Source of the DNA: G965232465 sp965232465
GTDB taxonomy: Bacteria; Pseudomonadota; Alphaproteobacteria; JAQWUY01
Reading direction: 5' to 3'
DNA: 64,000 nt
NCBI GenBank assembly: GCA_965232465.1
Contig: OZ246977.1
Coordinates: 1,550,001 to 1,614,000, forward strand
Both the position numbers and the translations under genes were made by a program. Under the pieces are notes generated by a model. It was not told where the DNA came from. It did not search any database and saw only the letters and a list, made by a program, of their open reading frames with translations. Below, piece by piece: positions 26,101 to 41,100 of this stretch. How positions within the stretch are numbered: position 1 is the first letter of the stretch; each line of letters starts with the position of its first letter.

Positions 26101-29100
26101 TTGTTTCGCCAGATTTTATTGGAACCCTGCGGAACACCCAATGTGGGTTTGGTTATATCAGTGGCTAAGTTTTGCTTATCGACGGTAAACTGTTGGTAGT
26201 CTGTTAATTCGGGTAATCCGCCAAGGGCTTTGCGGACTATTTTTACCAACACTGTCCCTGATTTTGTCAGTTTGCTGCCGTCAATCGCCCCTGTGTCTTT
26301 GTTAATCGCCCCGGTTAATGCCCCATTTACAATCCCTGCGGTGGTGGATGTGAAATCTTTTACAGTGGTACCAGAGGGTACAATCGTAAAGGTGAAATCC
26401 CCACCAGTACCTGTTTTAAAGCCATTATATGTGATACCTAATACTGTATCCCTAGTTTTTAACTTGTAATCCGCCGCAGTGGTAAACCCTTTGCCCCATT
26501 TCCCACTTAATCCCGTACGGGCACCTGCGCTCATTTGTCCGCCCACTGTTGAGGATGTGGACAGTTTAAAGGTTGCTTGTTTATCATCATAATCAGGATG
26601 TTCGAATATTACCGTAATATCTTCGGCGTTGATTACCTTTGTTATGATCAAACTGGTGTTATCATTACCAATGGCAACACCAGCGATATTGAAGTTTACG
26701 AAACCCTTAACAGTCCAACCATCTTTCTTAGTTTGCCCCCCTGATACGGATAATTTGTCTTGTATTAACGTAGCAAGTACAGTCTGGGTTGTAACGCCAA
26801 TGCCACTCCCGAAGGGCACAGTAATCGTATTGCTATCCCCTGCTGCCACGGCGATGGTATCGCTCGATGTGCGTTTGGCAATATCGAAGTCCGCTAAGGT
26901 CAAGCTGCCTGTGTATTTGTCATTACCGTCACCGGCTTTGGCGGTCATGGTGATACCCACCGTACCAGCGGAGAGTGCCCCTTTGATGACGGCTGCATTA
27001 TTTACTTTTTCGACTGTCAGGGTGCCCTTGGGGCGCGTACCCGAGTCCGATTTCTTTGTAACGGTCCAAGTATAATCGTCGAAGTCTGTGCCGGTGGGGA
27101 ATCCTGCAAATGTCAAGGGGATATTGATATTATCCCCCCATTTGGGGTTGCTGCTGGTAAGGGTCGGGGGAGCTGTTACATCTTTGCCCGCCCCTAGTTC
27201 TTGCTTGTCGACGGTAATGTTTTCATATTCTGTAACTGGAGCAAGACCCCCTTTTGCCACACGGACAATTTTTACCAACAATGTCCCCGATTTGACCAGT
27301 TTGTTGGCAACAATAGCCCCAGTTTTGGCATTAATTGCCGCCGCATACTCAGCGGTACTAATGCTGTTATCATCATTGGCATCGTCAACAATATTTGGGG
27401 TGGTCGATGTGTACCCTGCTACATTTGTACCAGAGGGTACAATCGTAAAGGTGAAATCTTTTGTTTTATCAAAAGTGCCTGTATTAAAACCGATTGTATC
27501 CGTAGTCTTTAACTGATAATTCGCCGCAGTGGTAAAGCCAATGCCCCATTTACCGCTTAATCCCGTACGGGCGGTGCCTGTACTTATCTGCCCCGCCTGT
27601 GTGGACAGAGTAAAGGTTGCGTCTTTATCCTCATATTTCTTGTTTTCGAATGTGACGGTAACGGTTGTACCACCGGTGATTGCCCCCGATATGGTCAGTG
27701 CCTTACCCCCACTAGCAACCGCAAGGTTCGTATTACTATCTGTATCCGCAAGGCTTTTAACCGTCCAATCGGATGCTTGGGTTTGGGGGGCACCTGTACT
27801 TGATGCTACCTTTAGCCTACCCTTTATAGTAAACTCATTCACTTGTCTGGTGCCCGTTGCGTATTGCACCACAAGATTGTTCATGCTTAGGGTATCCGTT
27901 GTGGTTTGCTTGTCGATTGTAAATTCCGTCTCCGCATCGCCCTTGTATTTTGGATCCGAAGATTTTGCCGTCAGTTTAATATGCACTTTACCGCCGGATT
28001 CGGCCCCGCTGATTTTCCCATCCGTATCGATTTTAACCGTACCGATAGGGGGATTCGCTGAGTCTGGGCGAACGGACCAATCGAATGCATCCACCGCTTG
28101 ACCGCCGGGCAGGCTACCATATGTCATATCAAACTTGGTTGTCGTACTGTTTTTCCACTCTTTATCGGTTATAGTTATGGTCGGTTGGGTGGTAACATGC
28201 GTACCCAATACTTGTTTTTCCACCGTAATATTTTGATACGCTGTGAGTTCGGGTAAGGTGCCTGCTGGTACGGTTTTTGCCTTGCGGACAATTTTTACCA
28301 ACAGGGTACCCGATTGGATCAGGTTGCTGCCGTCAATCGCCCCAGTTTTGGCGTCAATCGCCGCCGCATAATCATTGTCACCAATGCCATCACCATCAGC
28401 ATCTTTAATAACCGCTGCGGTGGTGCGTTGGTATCCTATTACAGCTGCATCAGAAGGTTTTACAATCGTAAAGGTATAATCACTATTGCCATTTAAATCA
28501 TTTGTTGTAAAGGTTGCCTGTACGCCCCCGACTATATCCGTCGATAGCAACTTATAGTCCACATTGTTAGCAGCAGTAAAGCCGAAGCTAGCCCCAGCAC
28601 CAACACGAACGCCCCATGGTCTTTTTGCTCCGTCCGCATCGGCACCTGTGGTCATGGATCCTGCACTTGTGTACAGTTCGAAGTCTAAACCGGTTATATC
28701 CTTATATTTATCGCTTGCGATCACAGCGGTTATGGTTGTTGCGGAGGTTATGGGTTTTTTGATAGTTAAGGTATTATCACTGTTAAATACCAATGTGTCA
28801 TTGCCAATGTTATCCGTATTGGCTAGGCTTTTTATGCGCCAATCGTTTAGGCCACTGCTACCGCCTGTTATACTTATACTATTGCGTATGGTTAGGGTAG
28901 GTACATCAAAATTCCCCAATGCATAGGGTATGGCAATATCGTTTATTGTAATCGTTCCTGCTGCTGTTTGCTTATCGACGGTTACGGTTACATCGTGGGT
29001 CATGGCATCATACTTAGGGTTGGCGGGATAGGTAACCCGCACTTTTACAACCCCACCACGGCTGGTTTTTGCAATGGCACCCGTATTTTGTGCCACCGTG

Positions 29101-32100
29101 ATAGCATTGCCCCCTGTGGTATCCCCTGCGGTTGTATCATCCGATGCTATCAATGCGTATGTGGGGGTGCTTATACCCGCAGGTGCATTGCTTGCCGTAT
29201 AGGATACCGCTTTACTTGCCGTTGCCCATTCAATCGCCCCCGCAGTAACCGCAAAGCCCCCGTGATCCGATTGGGTTTGTTTGTCGACGGTAAAGTCTTG
29301 ATATACGGTCAATTCGGGCAATCCGCCTTTGGCTTTGCGGACAATTTCCACCAACAGGGTGCCCCCTTGGGTCAGTTTGCTGCCGTCAATAGCCCCGGTG
29401 CGGGGGTTAATCGCCGCTGCGTAATCGGGGTTACCATCGGCACCATTGGCAACAATCCCTGCGGTGGTCGCTTTACCGTTTTGGGTGGTACCAGAGGGTA
29501 CAATCGTAAAGGTGAAATCGCCATTGTTGCCGGTTGTAAAGGTTTCGGTCACATCCCCCACCGTATCAGATGTGTTTAAGTAATAATCGGTGGTAAATAT
29601 TTTACCCCACTTGCCTGCCCCTGTGGGGGTCTGGGAACTCATCGCGCCCGCCCCTGTGCCTAGGGTAAAGGATTTACGCACATCCGCATATCTGTTTTTT
29701 GTGTCTTCGAATGTAATCCCCACATTAGCGGGCGGATTGATAGCTGCCTTTATATTTAAACTCTTGGCACCTGTTGTCGGGTCCGTAACCTGTTCAAAAT
29801 CCGTACTGCCAAGTGTAGCCAGTTCCTTAATGCGCCAATCGGATTTTTGTGTTTTGGAATTGCCAGCTATGCTGAATTTGCCCCGAATAGCGGTGTTGCT
29901 TACCGCTTTGCTGGTGTCGCTTGCCCCAAATGGTATAACAAAATTGCCTATGCGTAAATCATCCGTGCTGGGTTGCACAGCAATGGCGAAGTCCGCAAGG
30001 GTAAATTGCCCTGCGTATTTATCATCGTTGGCTTTTGCCTTGACGGTAATAACCACCGTACCAGCGGAAGTCGCCCCAAATACCTTACCATCTGTATCGA
30101 TTTGTATGTTACCGCTGGGGGTATCGCCTGATTTGCCAACCACTTCCCAAGCAAAATCATCCGCACCTAAACTAAACGGCAGGTTGCTATACGCCATGTC
30201 GAATGGGGTTGCCGTATTGGTTTTCCACTGGTTATTGTCGCCATTTGCCAACGCTACGGTCGGCACGGTGTTTTCATCCGCATCTGAAACGGTGCCAAAC
30301 ACTTGCTTTTGCACGGTAAAGTTCACATATTCTGTAAGGGTGGTGGTACCTTGTTTGGCACGGACAATCTTTATTAACAATGTCCCTGATTTGGTCAGCT
30401 TGTCGGTGTCAATCTGCCCGATCTTGATATTGTTCATGGGGCTGCTGGTAAATATACCTGCGGTGGTGGGGGTTAGCCCACTGCCATTATCCCCATCGGT
30501 ATCCGGAAGAACAGAGAAGGTATAATCGGTTGCTGCATTAAATCCACCGCTATTAAGCTTATAATCTGGGGTAACTAAGCCTTTGCCCCATTTGCTGGTT
30601 AATCCGGTGGCAACGCCAGCAAACATCTGTGATTGACGGGTCGATAAGTCGAAGGTAACGGTTTTATCTTTGTATTTGCTGCTTTCGAATACGGCGGTAA
30701 TGGTTGTACCAGCACTGATTGCCTGTTTGATGGTCATATTCTTTTTGTCAGCAGCAATAACCAATGTATTATCCGCCACACTAGCGATTTTTGCTAGGCT
30801 TTTTAGGGTCCAATCGCCCTTGACACTTGCCCCCCCTGTTACAGAGAACTGCCCCATAATATCCGCCGTACTTATGCCTTTGTCGCCAGTGGTATACGGC
30901 ACAACAATATCCGCTATGCGTAGGGTCGCTGTCGCCGTTTGTTTGGCAATGTCGAAGTCCGCCGTGCGTATACTCCCTGAATACTGTTTGTTGCTGGGTT
31001 TTGCGGTGATGGTGATTTCCGCTGTGCCGCTGGAGGTGGCACCGCTAATATGCCCATTGGTTTGGTCAATGGCTAGTGTACCGCTGGGCTCTGCCCCTGA
31101 TTTTTTGCCCACTGCCCATGTGTAATCGGATTCGGCGGTACCGCCCGGCAAGGTATAGTCGAGGTCAATTTTGGCACTGGTACTGGATTTCCATGTGCCA
31201 TCTTCCCCCGTTGCCGTTGCCACCGCTGGATTGGCGGTTACATCCGTCCCCAATACTTGCTTGGCAATGGTAAAGTCCGCTGTGCGCATGGATCCGCTGT
31301 ATTGGGGGTTGCTGGCTTTTGCGGTGATGGTGATTTCCGCTGTGCCGCTGGAGGTGGCACCGCTCATATCCCCGCTGCCATCGACAGCCAAGGTGCCATC
31401 GGGCTCTGCCCCTGATTTTTTATCCACTGCCCATGTGTAATCGGATTCGGTGGTAGCACCCGGCAAGGTATAGTCGAGGTCGATTTTGGCACTGGTATCC
31501 GACTTCCACTTGCCGCTTTCACCCGTTGCTGTTGCCACCGCTGGGGCGGTGGTTACATCGGTTCCCAGTACTTGCTTCTGCACTTCGAAGTTGACATAGT
31601 CTGTGGCCTCTGGAACTCTATTTTGTGCTGTGCCTTTTGCCGCCCGTTTGATTTCTATTAACAGCTTACCGGATTTGGTCAGCTTGCTGGTGTCAATAGC
31701 CCCAGTTCTGGCGTTACTAATGGGATTGCTGCTAAATATACCCGCAGTGGTGGCATCTTTGCCCCCTTTACTCCCATCGCTACTAGGCACAACCGAGAAA
31801 GTGTAATCCGTGGCTTTAACAAAGGTTTGCCCTTGATCCGAAAGGTCTAATTTATAATCCGGCATAACCGTACCCCCAACGCCCCATTTACCGCTTAATC
31901 CCGTCGGGGTGCCCGCAATCACCTGTGACGCCCGGGTGGACAGCTCAAAGTCTTTGGTTACATCATTGTATTTAGTGCTCTCAAATACAACCGTAATGGT
32001 CGTCGTCGTGGTGTGCAGTGCCCCCGATATGGTCAGGCTCTTGCCCCCACTATCAACCGCAACATTTGCATGACTATCCGTATCCGCTAGGCTTTTTACA

Positions 32101-35100
32101 CTCCAATCGTTTCTGCTACTGCCCGTTGGGGGTGTCAATAACGCCAATACATCGCCGGCACTTACGGTTTTTTGGTTGCTTATGAAGGGGACAACAAGAT
32201 TTGCAATGGTGAAGTCATCTGCAGCTAGGGTTCGCTTGGCAATGGTAAAGGGGGCTAGGTCAAGACTGCCACTGTATTTATCCCCTTTTGCGATCAAAGT
32301 AATCACCACATTACCGGGTCCTGTGGCACCACTGATTTTCCCATCCGCTGAATCAATTATTACCGTACCGCTGCCTGTCCAGCTTTTAATACGCCAATCA
32401 AATGCCCCCACACTTAACCCACCGGGTAGGTTTGCATACGCCAGATCGAACTTGGTGCCAGTATCAGTTTTCCATGTGTTATCATCCCCATTTGCCGGCT
32501 GTACGGTCGGAATAGTGGTTACATCCGTACCCAGCACTTGCTTAGCCACATCGAAGTTTTGATATGTGGTTAATGTGGGCAACCCGCCCTTTGCTTTGCG
32601 GACAATTTTTACCAGCAGCGTACCCGATTTTGTCAGTTTCGTCCCATCAATCGTCCCAGTTTTGTCGTCAATCGCCCCGGTTAATGCCCCTTGCACAATA
32701 CCTGTGGTGGTCGATGTAAAACCGCTTTCAGTGGTAGCAGGTGCTTCAATCGAAAAGGTGAAATCATCGGTGCTACCATCTGTTGTAAACGATACATCTT
32801 TTACATCCCCAACCGTATCCTTGTCGTTTAACTTATAATCGGTGGTAAAGGTTTTCCCCCATTTTCCCGATCCCGTACGGGTATCAGAACTTAATGTCCC
32901 CGCACCGGTCGATAGTTTAAAGTCTATGCTTATGTCCGCATATTTGTTGTTTTTATCCTCAAATAAAACCGTTACAGTGGTGGAGGGATCAATCGCCCCG
33001 TTTATGCTCAGCAACTTGCCCTTACCAGCCACAGGCACATCAAGATTCCCATGGGTATCTTTATTCGCAAGGAACCCAACCGTCCAATCGGATTTTTGCG
33101 TTTGTGGGTTGTTTTCCCCTGTTTTCTTGGTTACCGTCATCTTACCCTCTATGGCCGCTGCATCTACCGTTACGGGGCTGCTGATACCATCCCCGTATGG
33201 TATGACAATATCCGCCATAGTTAGGGTATCCGTCGTGGTTTGCTTGGTAATGGCGAAGTCCGCCAGATCCACTTGTCCTTCGTATTTGGCATCGGTGGAT
33301 TTTGCCTTCATGGTGATGACCACCGTACCCGCCGATGTTGCCCCGGTGATACCATCGGATACCACCGCTAAGGTGCCGGTGGGGGCACCGCTTGTTTTCG
33401 GTGCCACGGTCCAATCGTAATCGGCAAATGTTGTGCCGGTGGGTATTCCTGTGAATGCTAGGGGTACTTTTGCCCCCCATTTGGGATCGGTGCTGCGCAC
33501 CGTTGGTGTGGTTATATCCGTTGCCAGACTTTGCTTGGTGACGGTAATATTTTCATAATCTGTGAGTGCGGGCAAGCCCCCTTTGGCTTTGCGGACGATT
33601 TTTACCAATAAGGTACCCGATTTATTCAGTTTGGTGCCATCAATCGCCCCGGTTTTGTCGTCAATCGCCCCGCTTAAATCACCGGTTACGATACCTGCGG
33701 TGGTTTGTGTTTTGCCACTACCATCATCGCCCCCAGCTGCCACAATAGAGAAGGTGAAATCGTCCGTAGTGCCATCATCTTTAAAGGTTGCTGTGGCACC
33801 GCCCACCGTATCAGACAGTTTTAATTTATAATCGACATTGGCAGCAGCCGTAAAGCCTTTGCCCCATTTACCGGTTAATCCCATACGGGTATCACTTGCC
33901 GCCGTCATCACACCCGCCCCGGTCGACAGTTCAAAGGTGGCGTTTTTATCCGTGTATTTATCACTTTCGAAGGTGGCGGTAATGGTGGTACTGGGGGATA
34001 TGGCACTTTTAATGGTGATAGCCTTGGTGGGATTGGTGGGATCGCTGGTATCGATAACCAACTTGCTATTCCCCGCACTATCTGTGTCCGCTAAGCTTTT
34101 TAAGGTCCAATCCCCGGTTGCCCCTAAGCCCCCGCCATTGGGGACAGCCAATTTTCCTTTGATGGTGGCGGCGGTTACCAGTTCATCACCGGATCCCCCA
34201 TAGGGTATCACAAGGGGATCCATAGTTAAGGTACCGGTCCCCGCTTGTTTATTGATGGGTACATCCACATCTTCGGTAATCGTTTCATATTTATCGTTTG
34301 CCGGATAGGTAACCCGTACTTTTACCACCCCACCCTTAGTGGTTTTGCCAATGGCACCCGTATTTTGTGCCACGGTGATAGCATCCCCCCCTGTGGTATC
34401 CCCCGCCGTTGTTCCCGTTGGTATCAAGGCGTATGTGGGGCTGGTGCTAATCCCTGCGGGTTTGTTTGTACTGTCGTTATAGGATACCGCTGTACTTGCC
34501 GTTGCCCAGGCAATCGCCCCCGCCGTAACCGCAAAGTTGGGGTGGTCGGTGCCCTGTTGTTTGGTTACGGTAATATTCTGGTAATCTGTGATCGAAGGTA
34601 ATCCGCCTTTGGCTTTGCGGACAATTTTTACCAACAATGTCCCCGATTTTACCAGTGCCGTGCCATCAATCGCCCCATCGCCTTGGGTGATAGCCCTTTT
34701 TGCTGTGTCAAGAATACCTGCGGTAGTGGGTGTCTTACCACTGCCATCATCGCCACCGGATGCCACAATCGTAAAGATATAATCACTAGCCGTGAATGCA
34801 TCCCCTGTTGTAAAGTTTACAGTGGTATCCCCCACCGTATCGGACCCTTTTAATTTATAATCCACATTAAAGGACTTGCCCCATTTACCTGTGATTCCCG
34901 TAGGGGTACCCGTACGCATCACACCTGCCCCGGTCGACAGTTTAAAGGTGGCGGACTTATCCGTGTATTTATCACTTTCGAAGGTAGCGGTAATGGTGGT
35001 ACTGGGGGATATTGCCCCCTTAATGGTGATAGCCTTGGTGGTATCGCTGGTATCGATAACCAACTTGCTATTCCCCGCACTATCTGTATCCGCTAGGCTT

Positions 35101-38100
35101 TTTAAGGTCCACTCAGATTTTGCCCCTAAACCACCGGCAGCTGGTACACCTAATTTCCCTGCGATGGTGGCAGCTGTTACCGGTTCATCACCGGATCCCC
35201 CATACGGTATCACCAGATTCCCCATAGTTAAGGCACCCGTCCCCGCTTGCTTGGTAATGGGGAAGTCCGCAAGGTTTACTTGTCCTTCGTATTTATCATC
35301 GTTGGCTTTTGCTTTCATGGTGATAACCACCGTACCCGCCGATGTTGCCCCGGTGATACCATCGGATACCACCGCTAAGGTGCCGGTGGGGACACTACCT
35401 GTTTTCGGTGCCACCGTCCAAGTATAATCGGCAAATGTTGTGCCGGTGGGTATTCCTGTGAATGCTAGGGGGATTTTCGCCCCCCATTTGGGGTCGGTGC
35501 TGCGCACCGTTGGTGTGGTTATATCCCCATTTAGGTCTTGCTTGCTTACGGTAAAGTTTTCATATTCTGTGGCTGCGGGAACTCTATTTGCCCCTGTGCC
35601 TTTGGCGGCACGGACAATTTTTACCAACAAGGTACCCGATTTGGTGAGTGCATCCCCATTAATCGTCCCATTTTTGACATTAATCGCCGTTTTCGCTGTG
35701 TCAAGGATACCGGTGGTGGTGGCTTTTGTCCCCGATGGTGCATCACTGGGCACATTACCCGTAACAATCGTAAAGGTATAATCACTAGCGGTGCTTGCAT
35801 CCCCTGTTGTAAATGTAACGGTACCTTCCCGCGTTTTTAACTTATAATCTGTGGTATAGGTTTTCCCCCACTTGCCTGATCCTGTGCGGGTAGCCGTACT
35901 TATTTGCGATGTTTTTGTGGACAGTTCGAAGGTTTTGGATACATCCGTATATTTGGTACTTTCGAAGACAACCGTAACCGTTGTACCACTGGTGATTGTC
36001 CCCGATATGGTCAGTGCCTTGCCCCCACTAGCAACCGCAAGGTTCCCATTACTGTCTGTATCCGCTAGGCTCTTCACCGTCCAATCCCTTGTGGCACTGC
36101 CCGTTGTGGTTAATTGCCCCAATACATCGGCGGCGGTTACCGTCTTATTGCCAGAGTCATATATGATGGCAAGATTGGCAACGGTTAAGGTATTTGCCGC
36201 AACCGTTTGCTTGGTAATGGCAAAATCCGCCAGAGCCACTTGTCCACTGTATTTGGCATCGTTGGTTTTTGCTTTCATGGTGATGACCACTGTACCAGCG
36301 GAAGTTGCCCCGGTGATACCATCGGATACCACCCCTAAGGTGCCGGTGGGGGCACCGCTTGTTTGCGCCGCCACTTCCCAATCGTAATCCGCAAATGCCG
36401 TGCCGGTGGGCAATCCCGCAAATGTTACAGGGATTTTTGCCTTCCATTTGGGGTCGCTGCTGGTAAATGTCGGTGTGGTTATATCCGTTGCCAGGCTTTG
36501 CTTGGTTACGGCAATATTTTGGTAATCTGTTAATGCAGGCAAGCCCCCTTTTGCCTTGCGGACGATTTTTACCAACAGGTCGCCCGATTTGACCAGTGCC
36601 GTCCCATCAATCGCCCCATTCTTGGCGTTAATCGCCGTTTTTGCTGTATCGAGAATGTTGGCGGTGGTCCGTTTTGTACCCGATGGTGCATCACTAGGCA
36701 CCGCACCCGTAACAATCGTAAAGGTATAATCACTGGCGGTGCTTGCCGTACCTGTTGTAAATGTTACAGTGGTATCCCCCACCGCATCAGACGCTTTTAA
36801 TTTATAATCGACATTCGAAGAACTGCTAAACCCTTTGCCCCATTTACCGGTTAATCCGTCACGGGTGCCAGAACTCATTGCCCCGGCACCTGTCGAAAGT
36901 TCAAAGGTGGCGGACTTATCCGTGTATTTATCACTTTCGAAGGTAGCGGTAACCGTGGTACTGGGGGATATTGCCCCGGATATGGTCAAAGTCTTGTCAC
37001 TATCCGTTTCAGCAAGATTCGAATGACTATCCGTATCCGCTAGGCTTTTTAGGGTCCACTCCGATTTTGCCCCTAAACCATTGGGTACAGATAACTTCCC
37101 TGTGATGGTGGCGGTGCTTACCTTTTTGCTGGTGTCCGTTGCCCCAAATGGTATCACAAAGTTGCCCATAGTCAATGCCCCTGTGCCCGCTTGTTTATTG
37201 ATGGTTACATCGAGATCCCGGGTAATCGTTTCGTACTTATCGTTTGCCGCATAGGTAATCTTCACTTTTACAACCCCACCCTTAGTGGTTTTGCCAATCT
37301 TACCATCGCTCGCCGCCACCGTGATAGCATTTGCCCCTATGGTCGGTCCCGCCGTTGTCCCCGATGCTGTCAAAGCATATGTGGCGGTGCCAATACCCGC
37401 AGGGGCATTCGCTGCTGTATACGAAACCGCTGTACTTGCCGTTGCCCATGCAATCGCCCCCGCCGTAACCGCAAAGCCCGTATGGTCGCTGCTGTCTTGT
37501 TTGGTTACCGTAAAGTTATGATATTCGGTAGTAGCATCCACACTGCCTTTTTTGACACGGTCAATCTTTATTAACAAGGTTCCCGATTTGGTCAGCCTGC
37601 CGGTGATAATACCCCCAGTTTTGGCGGCAATAGCCCCTGTTAATGCCCCATTTACAATACCCGTAGTGGTCGATGTATAACCGCTTACCGTTGTACCCGC
37701 CGCCACAATAGTGAAGGTGAAATCTGATGATGTATCAAAGTCCTGCCCCCCATCTCTGGTTTTTAACTTATAATCTGGGGTAACCGTACTCTTGCCCCAT
37801 TTGCCCGATAATCCCGTTGGGGTATCAGAACTTATTTGCGATTGCTTGGTGGACAGTTCGAAGGTTTTGGTAACATCCGCATATTTGCTGCTCTCAAATA
37901 CAACCGTAACCGTTGTACCACTGGCGATTGCCCCCGATATGGTCAGCGCCTTGCCCCCACTAGCAACCGCAAGGTTCCCATTACTATCCGTATCCGCTAG
38001 GCTCTTCACCGTCCAATCGCTTTTGGTACTGCCACTGCTGATGGTTAATTGCCCCAATACATCGGCGGCACTCACCGTCTTATTGCCGGAGGCATATATG

Positions 38101-41100
38101 ATGGCAAGATTCGCCACAGTTAGGGTATCTGCCGCTACCGTTTGCTTTGCAATGGCAAAGTCCGCTGTGCGCATATTCCCCGAATACTTTTTGTTGGCGG
38201 CTTTTGCGGTGATGGTGATTTCCGCTGTGCCGCTGGAGGTCGCCCCACTGATATGCCCACTGCCGTCGATAGCCAGTGTACCGCTGGGTCCCCCTGTGGT
38301 GGCAGCTGCAACACCCCATGTATAATCGGATACGGTGGTAGCACCCGGCAAGGTATAATTTAAGGCAATTTTGGCACTGGTATCCGATTTCCACTTGCCA
38401 TCTTCCCCCGTTGCCGTTGCCACCGCTGGGGCGGTGGTTACATCCGTACCCAGTACTTGCTTGCCAATGGTAAAGTCCGCCGTACGAATCGACCCTGAGT
38501 ATTTGGGGTTGCTGGCGGTGGCGGTCATAGTGATTTCCACTGTACCAGCGGAGGTTGCCCCCCGAATATCCCCATTAACAATATTTAATGTACCATCGGG
38601 GGCATCGCTTGATTTCTTAGCCACCGCCCAAGTATATTGCGTTGCCCTTGTCCCACCCGGTAAGGTATAGTCGAGGTCAATCTTGGTAACAGTACTATCT
38701 TTCCACTTGCCATTTTCACCCGTTGCTGTTGCCACCGCTGGGGTACTGGTTACATCCGTCCCCAATACTTGCTTGGTGACATCAAAGTTTACATATTCTG
38801 TGGCTGCGGCAACTGCATTTGCCCCTGTTTTTGCCGCACGGACAATCTTTATCAGCAGCTTACCCGATTGGGTCAGCTTGCTGCTGTCAATAGCCCCGGT
38901 TCTGGTGTTAATCGCCCCGCTTAAAGCACCGGTTACAATCCCCGCAGTGGTGGCATCCTTGCCCCCTTTGCCCCCATCACTACTGGGCACAATAGAGAAG
39001 GTATAATCGGTGGCTTTATCAAAGGTTTGCCCTTGATCCGAAAGGTCTAATTTATAATCCGGCGTAACCGTACCCTTGCCCCATTTACTGCTTAGTCCCG
39101 TCGGCGTGCCATCAATCACCTGCGCCGGGCGGGTGGACAGTTCGAAGGTTTTTGTAACATCCGCATATTTGCTGCTTTCGAAGACAACGGTAATAGTAGT
39201 GGTCGTTGTGGTTATAGCCCCCGATATGGTCAGGCTCTTGCCCCCACTGGCAACCGCAACATTCGCATGACTATCCGTATCCGCTAGGCTCTTAACCGTC
39301 CAATCGCTTTTGGCGCTGCCACTGCTTATGGATAATTGCCCCAATACATCGGCGGCGGTTACCGTTTTGGTCCCGCTTACATAGGATACCACAAGATTCG
39401 CCACAGTTAAGGTATTTGCCGCAACCGTTTGTTTGCCAATGGCAAAGTCCGCTGTGCGAATCGATCCAGAATACTTTTTGTTGGCGGCTTTTGCGGTGAT
39501 GGTGATTTCCGCTGTGCCGCTGGAGGTCGCCCCACTAATGTGACCATTGCCATCGACGGCCAGTGTACCGCTGGGTCCCCCTGTGGTGGCAGCTGCAACA
39601 CCCCATGTATAATCGGATACGGTGGTAGCACCCGGCAAGGTATAATTTAGGGCAATTTTGGCACTGGTACCCGACTTCCACTTGCCATCTTCCCCGCTCG
39701 CCATTGCCACCGCTGGACGGGTGGTTACATCCGTCCCCAATACTTGCTTGCCAATGGTAAAGTCCGCCGTACGAATCGACCCTGAGTATTTGGGGTTGCT
39801 GGCGGTGGCGGTCATAGTGATTTCCACTGTACCAGCGGAGGTTGCCCCCCGAATATCCCCATTAACAATATTGAGTGTCCCATCGGGGGCATCGCTTGAT
39901 TTCTTAGCCACCGCCCAAGTATATTGCGTTGCCCTTGTCCCACCCGGTAAGGTATAGTCGAGGTCAATCTTGGTAACAGTACTATCTTTCCACTTGCCAT
40001 TTTCACCCGTTGCTGTTGCCACCGCTGGGGTACTGGTTTCATCCGTCCCCAATACTTGCTTGGTGACATCAAAGTTTACATATTCTGTGGCTGCGGCAAC
40101 GGCATTTGACCCACTGCCTTTTGCCGCCCGCACAATCTTTATCAGCAGTTTACCCGATTGGGTCAGCTTGCTGCTGTCAATAGCCCCAGTTCTGGCATTG
40201 CTGATAGCATTTTCCCCACTGGCAACAATCCCCGCAGTGGTGGCATCCTTGCCCTCTTTGCCCCCATCGCTACTGGGCACAATAGAGAAGGTATAATCGG
40301 TGGCTTTATCAAAGGTTTGCCCTTGATCGCTGGTTTTTAGCTTATAATCTGGGGTAACCGTACCCTTGCCCCATTTACCCGTTAGCCCCGTCGGCGTGCC
40401 ATCAATCACCTGTGCCGGGCGGGTCGATAGTTCAAAGGTTTTGGTTACATCGTTATATTTCGTGCTCTCGAATACAACCGTAATGGTCGTCGTCGTGGTG
40501 TGCAGTGCCCCGGATAGGGTCAGGCTCTTGCCGCCACTGGCAACCGCAACGCTTGCATTACTATCTGTATTGGCTAGGCTTTTTACACTCCAATCGCTTC
40601 TGGAACTGCCTGTTGCTGTTAATTGCCCCAGCACATCGGCGGCAGTTACCGTTTTAGTACCAGATACATACGATACAACAAGATTGGCTACGCTTAAAGT
40701 ACCCGCCCCTACCGTTTGTTTATTAATCGTTACATCCACGGCACGACTCATTTGGGCGTATTTATCATTCGCCGCATAGGTAATATTCACTTTTACCACC
40801 CCACTCTGGGCAGTTTTTGCAATCTTACCATCGCTTGACGCCACTGTGATAGCATTGCCCCCTGTGGTCGCACCTGCGGTGGTACCCGTCGTTGTCAAGG
40901 CGTATGTGGCGGTGCCAATACCCGTAGGTAGGTTTGCCGGTGTATAGGTCACCGCTGTACTTGCCGTTGCCCATGCAATAGCCCCAGCGGATACGGTAAA
41001 GTTGGGGTGGTCGCTGCTATCCTGTTTGGTTACAGTAATGTTTTCATATACGGTCAGTGCGGGCAAGCCCCCTTTGGCGGCACGGACAATTTTTACCAAC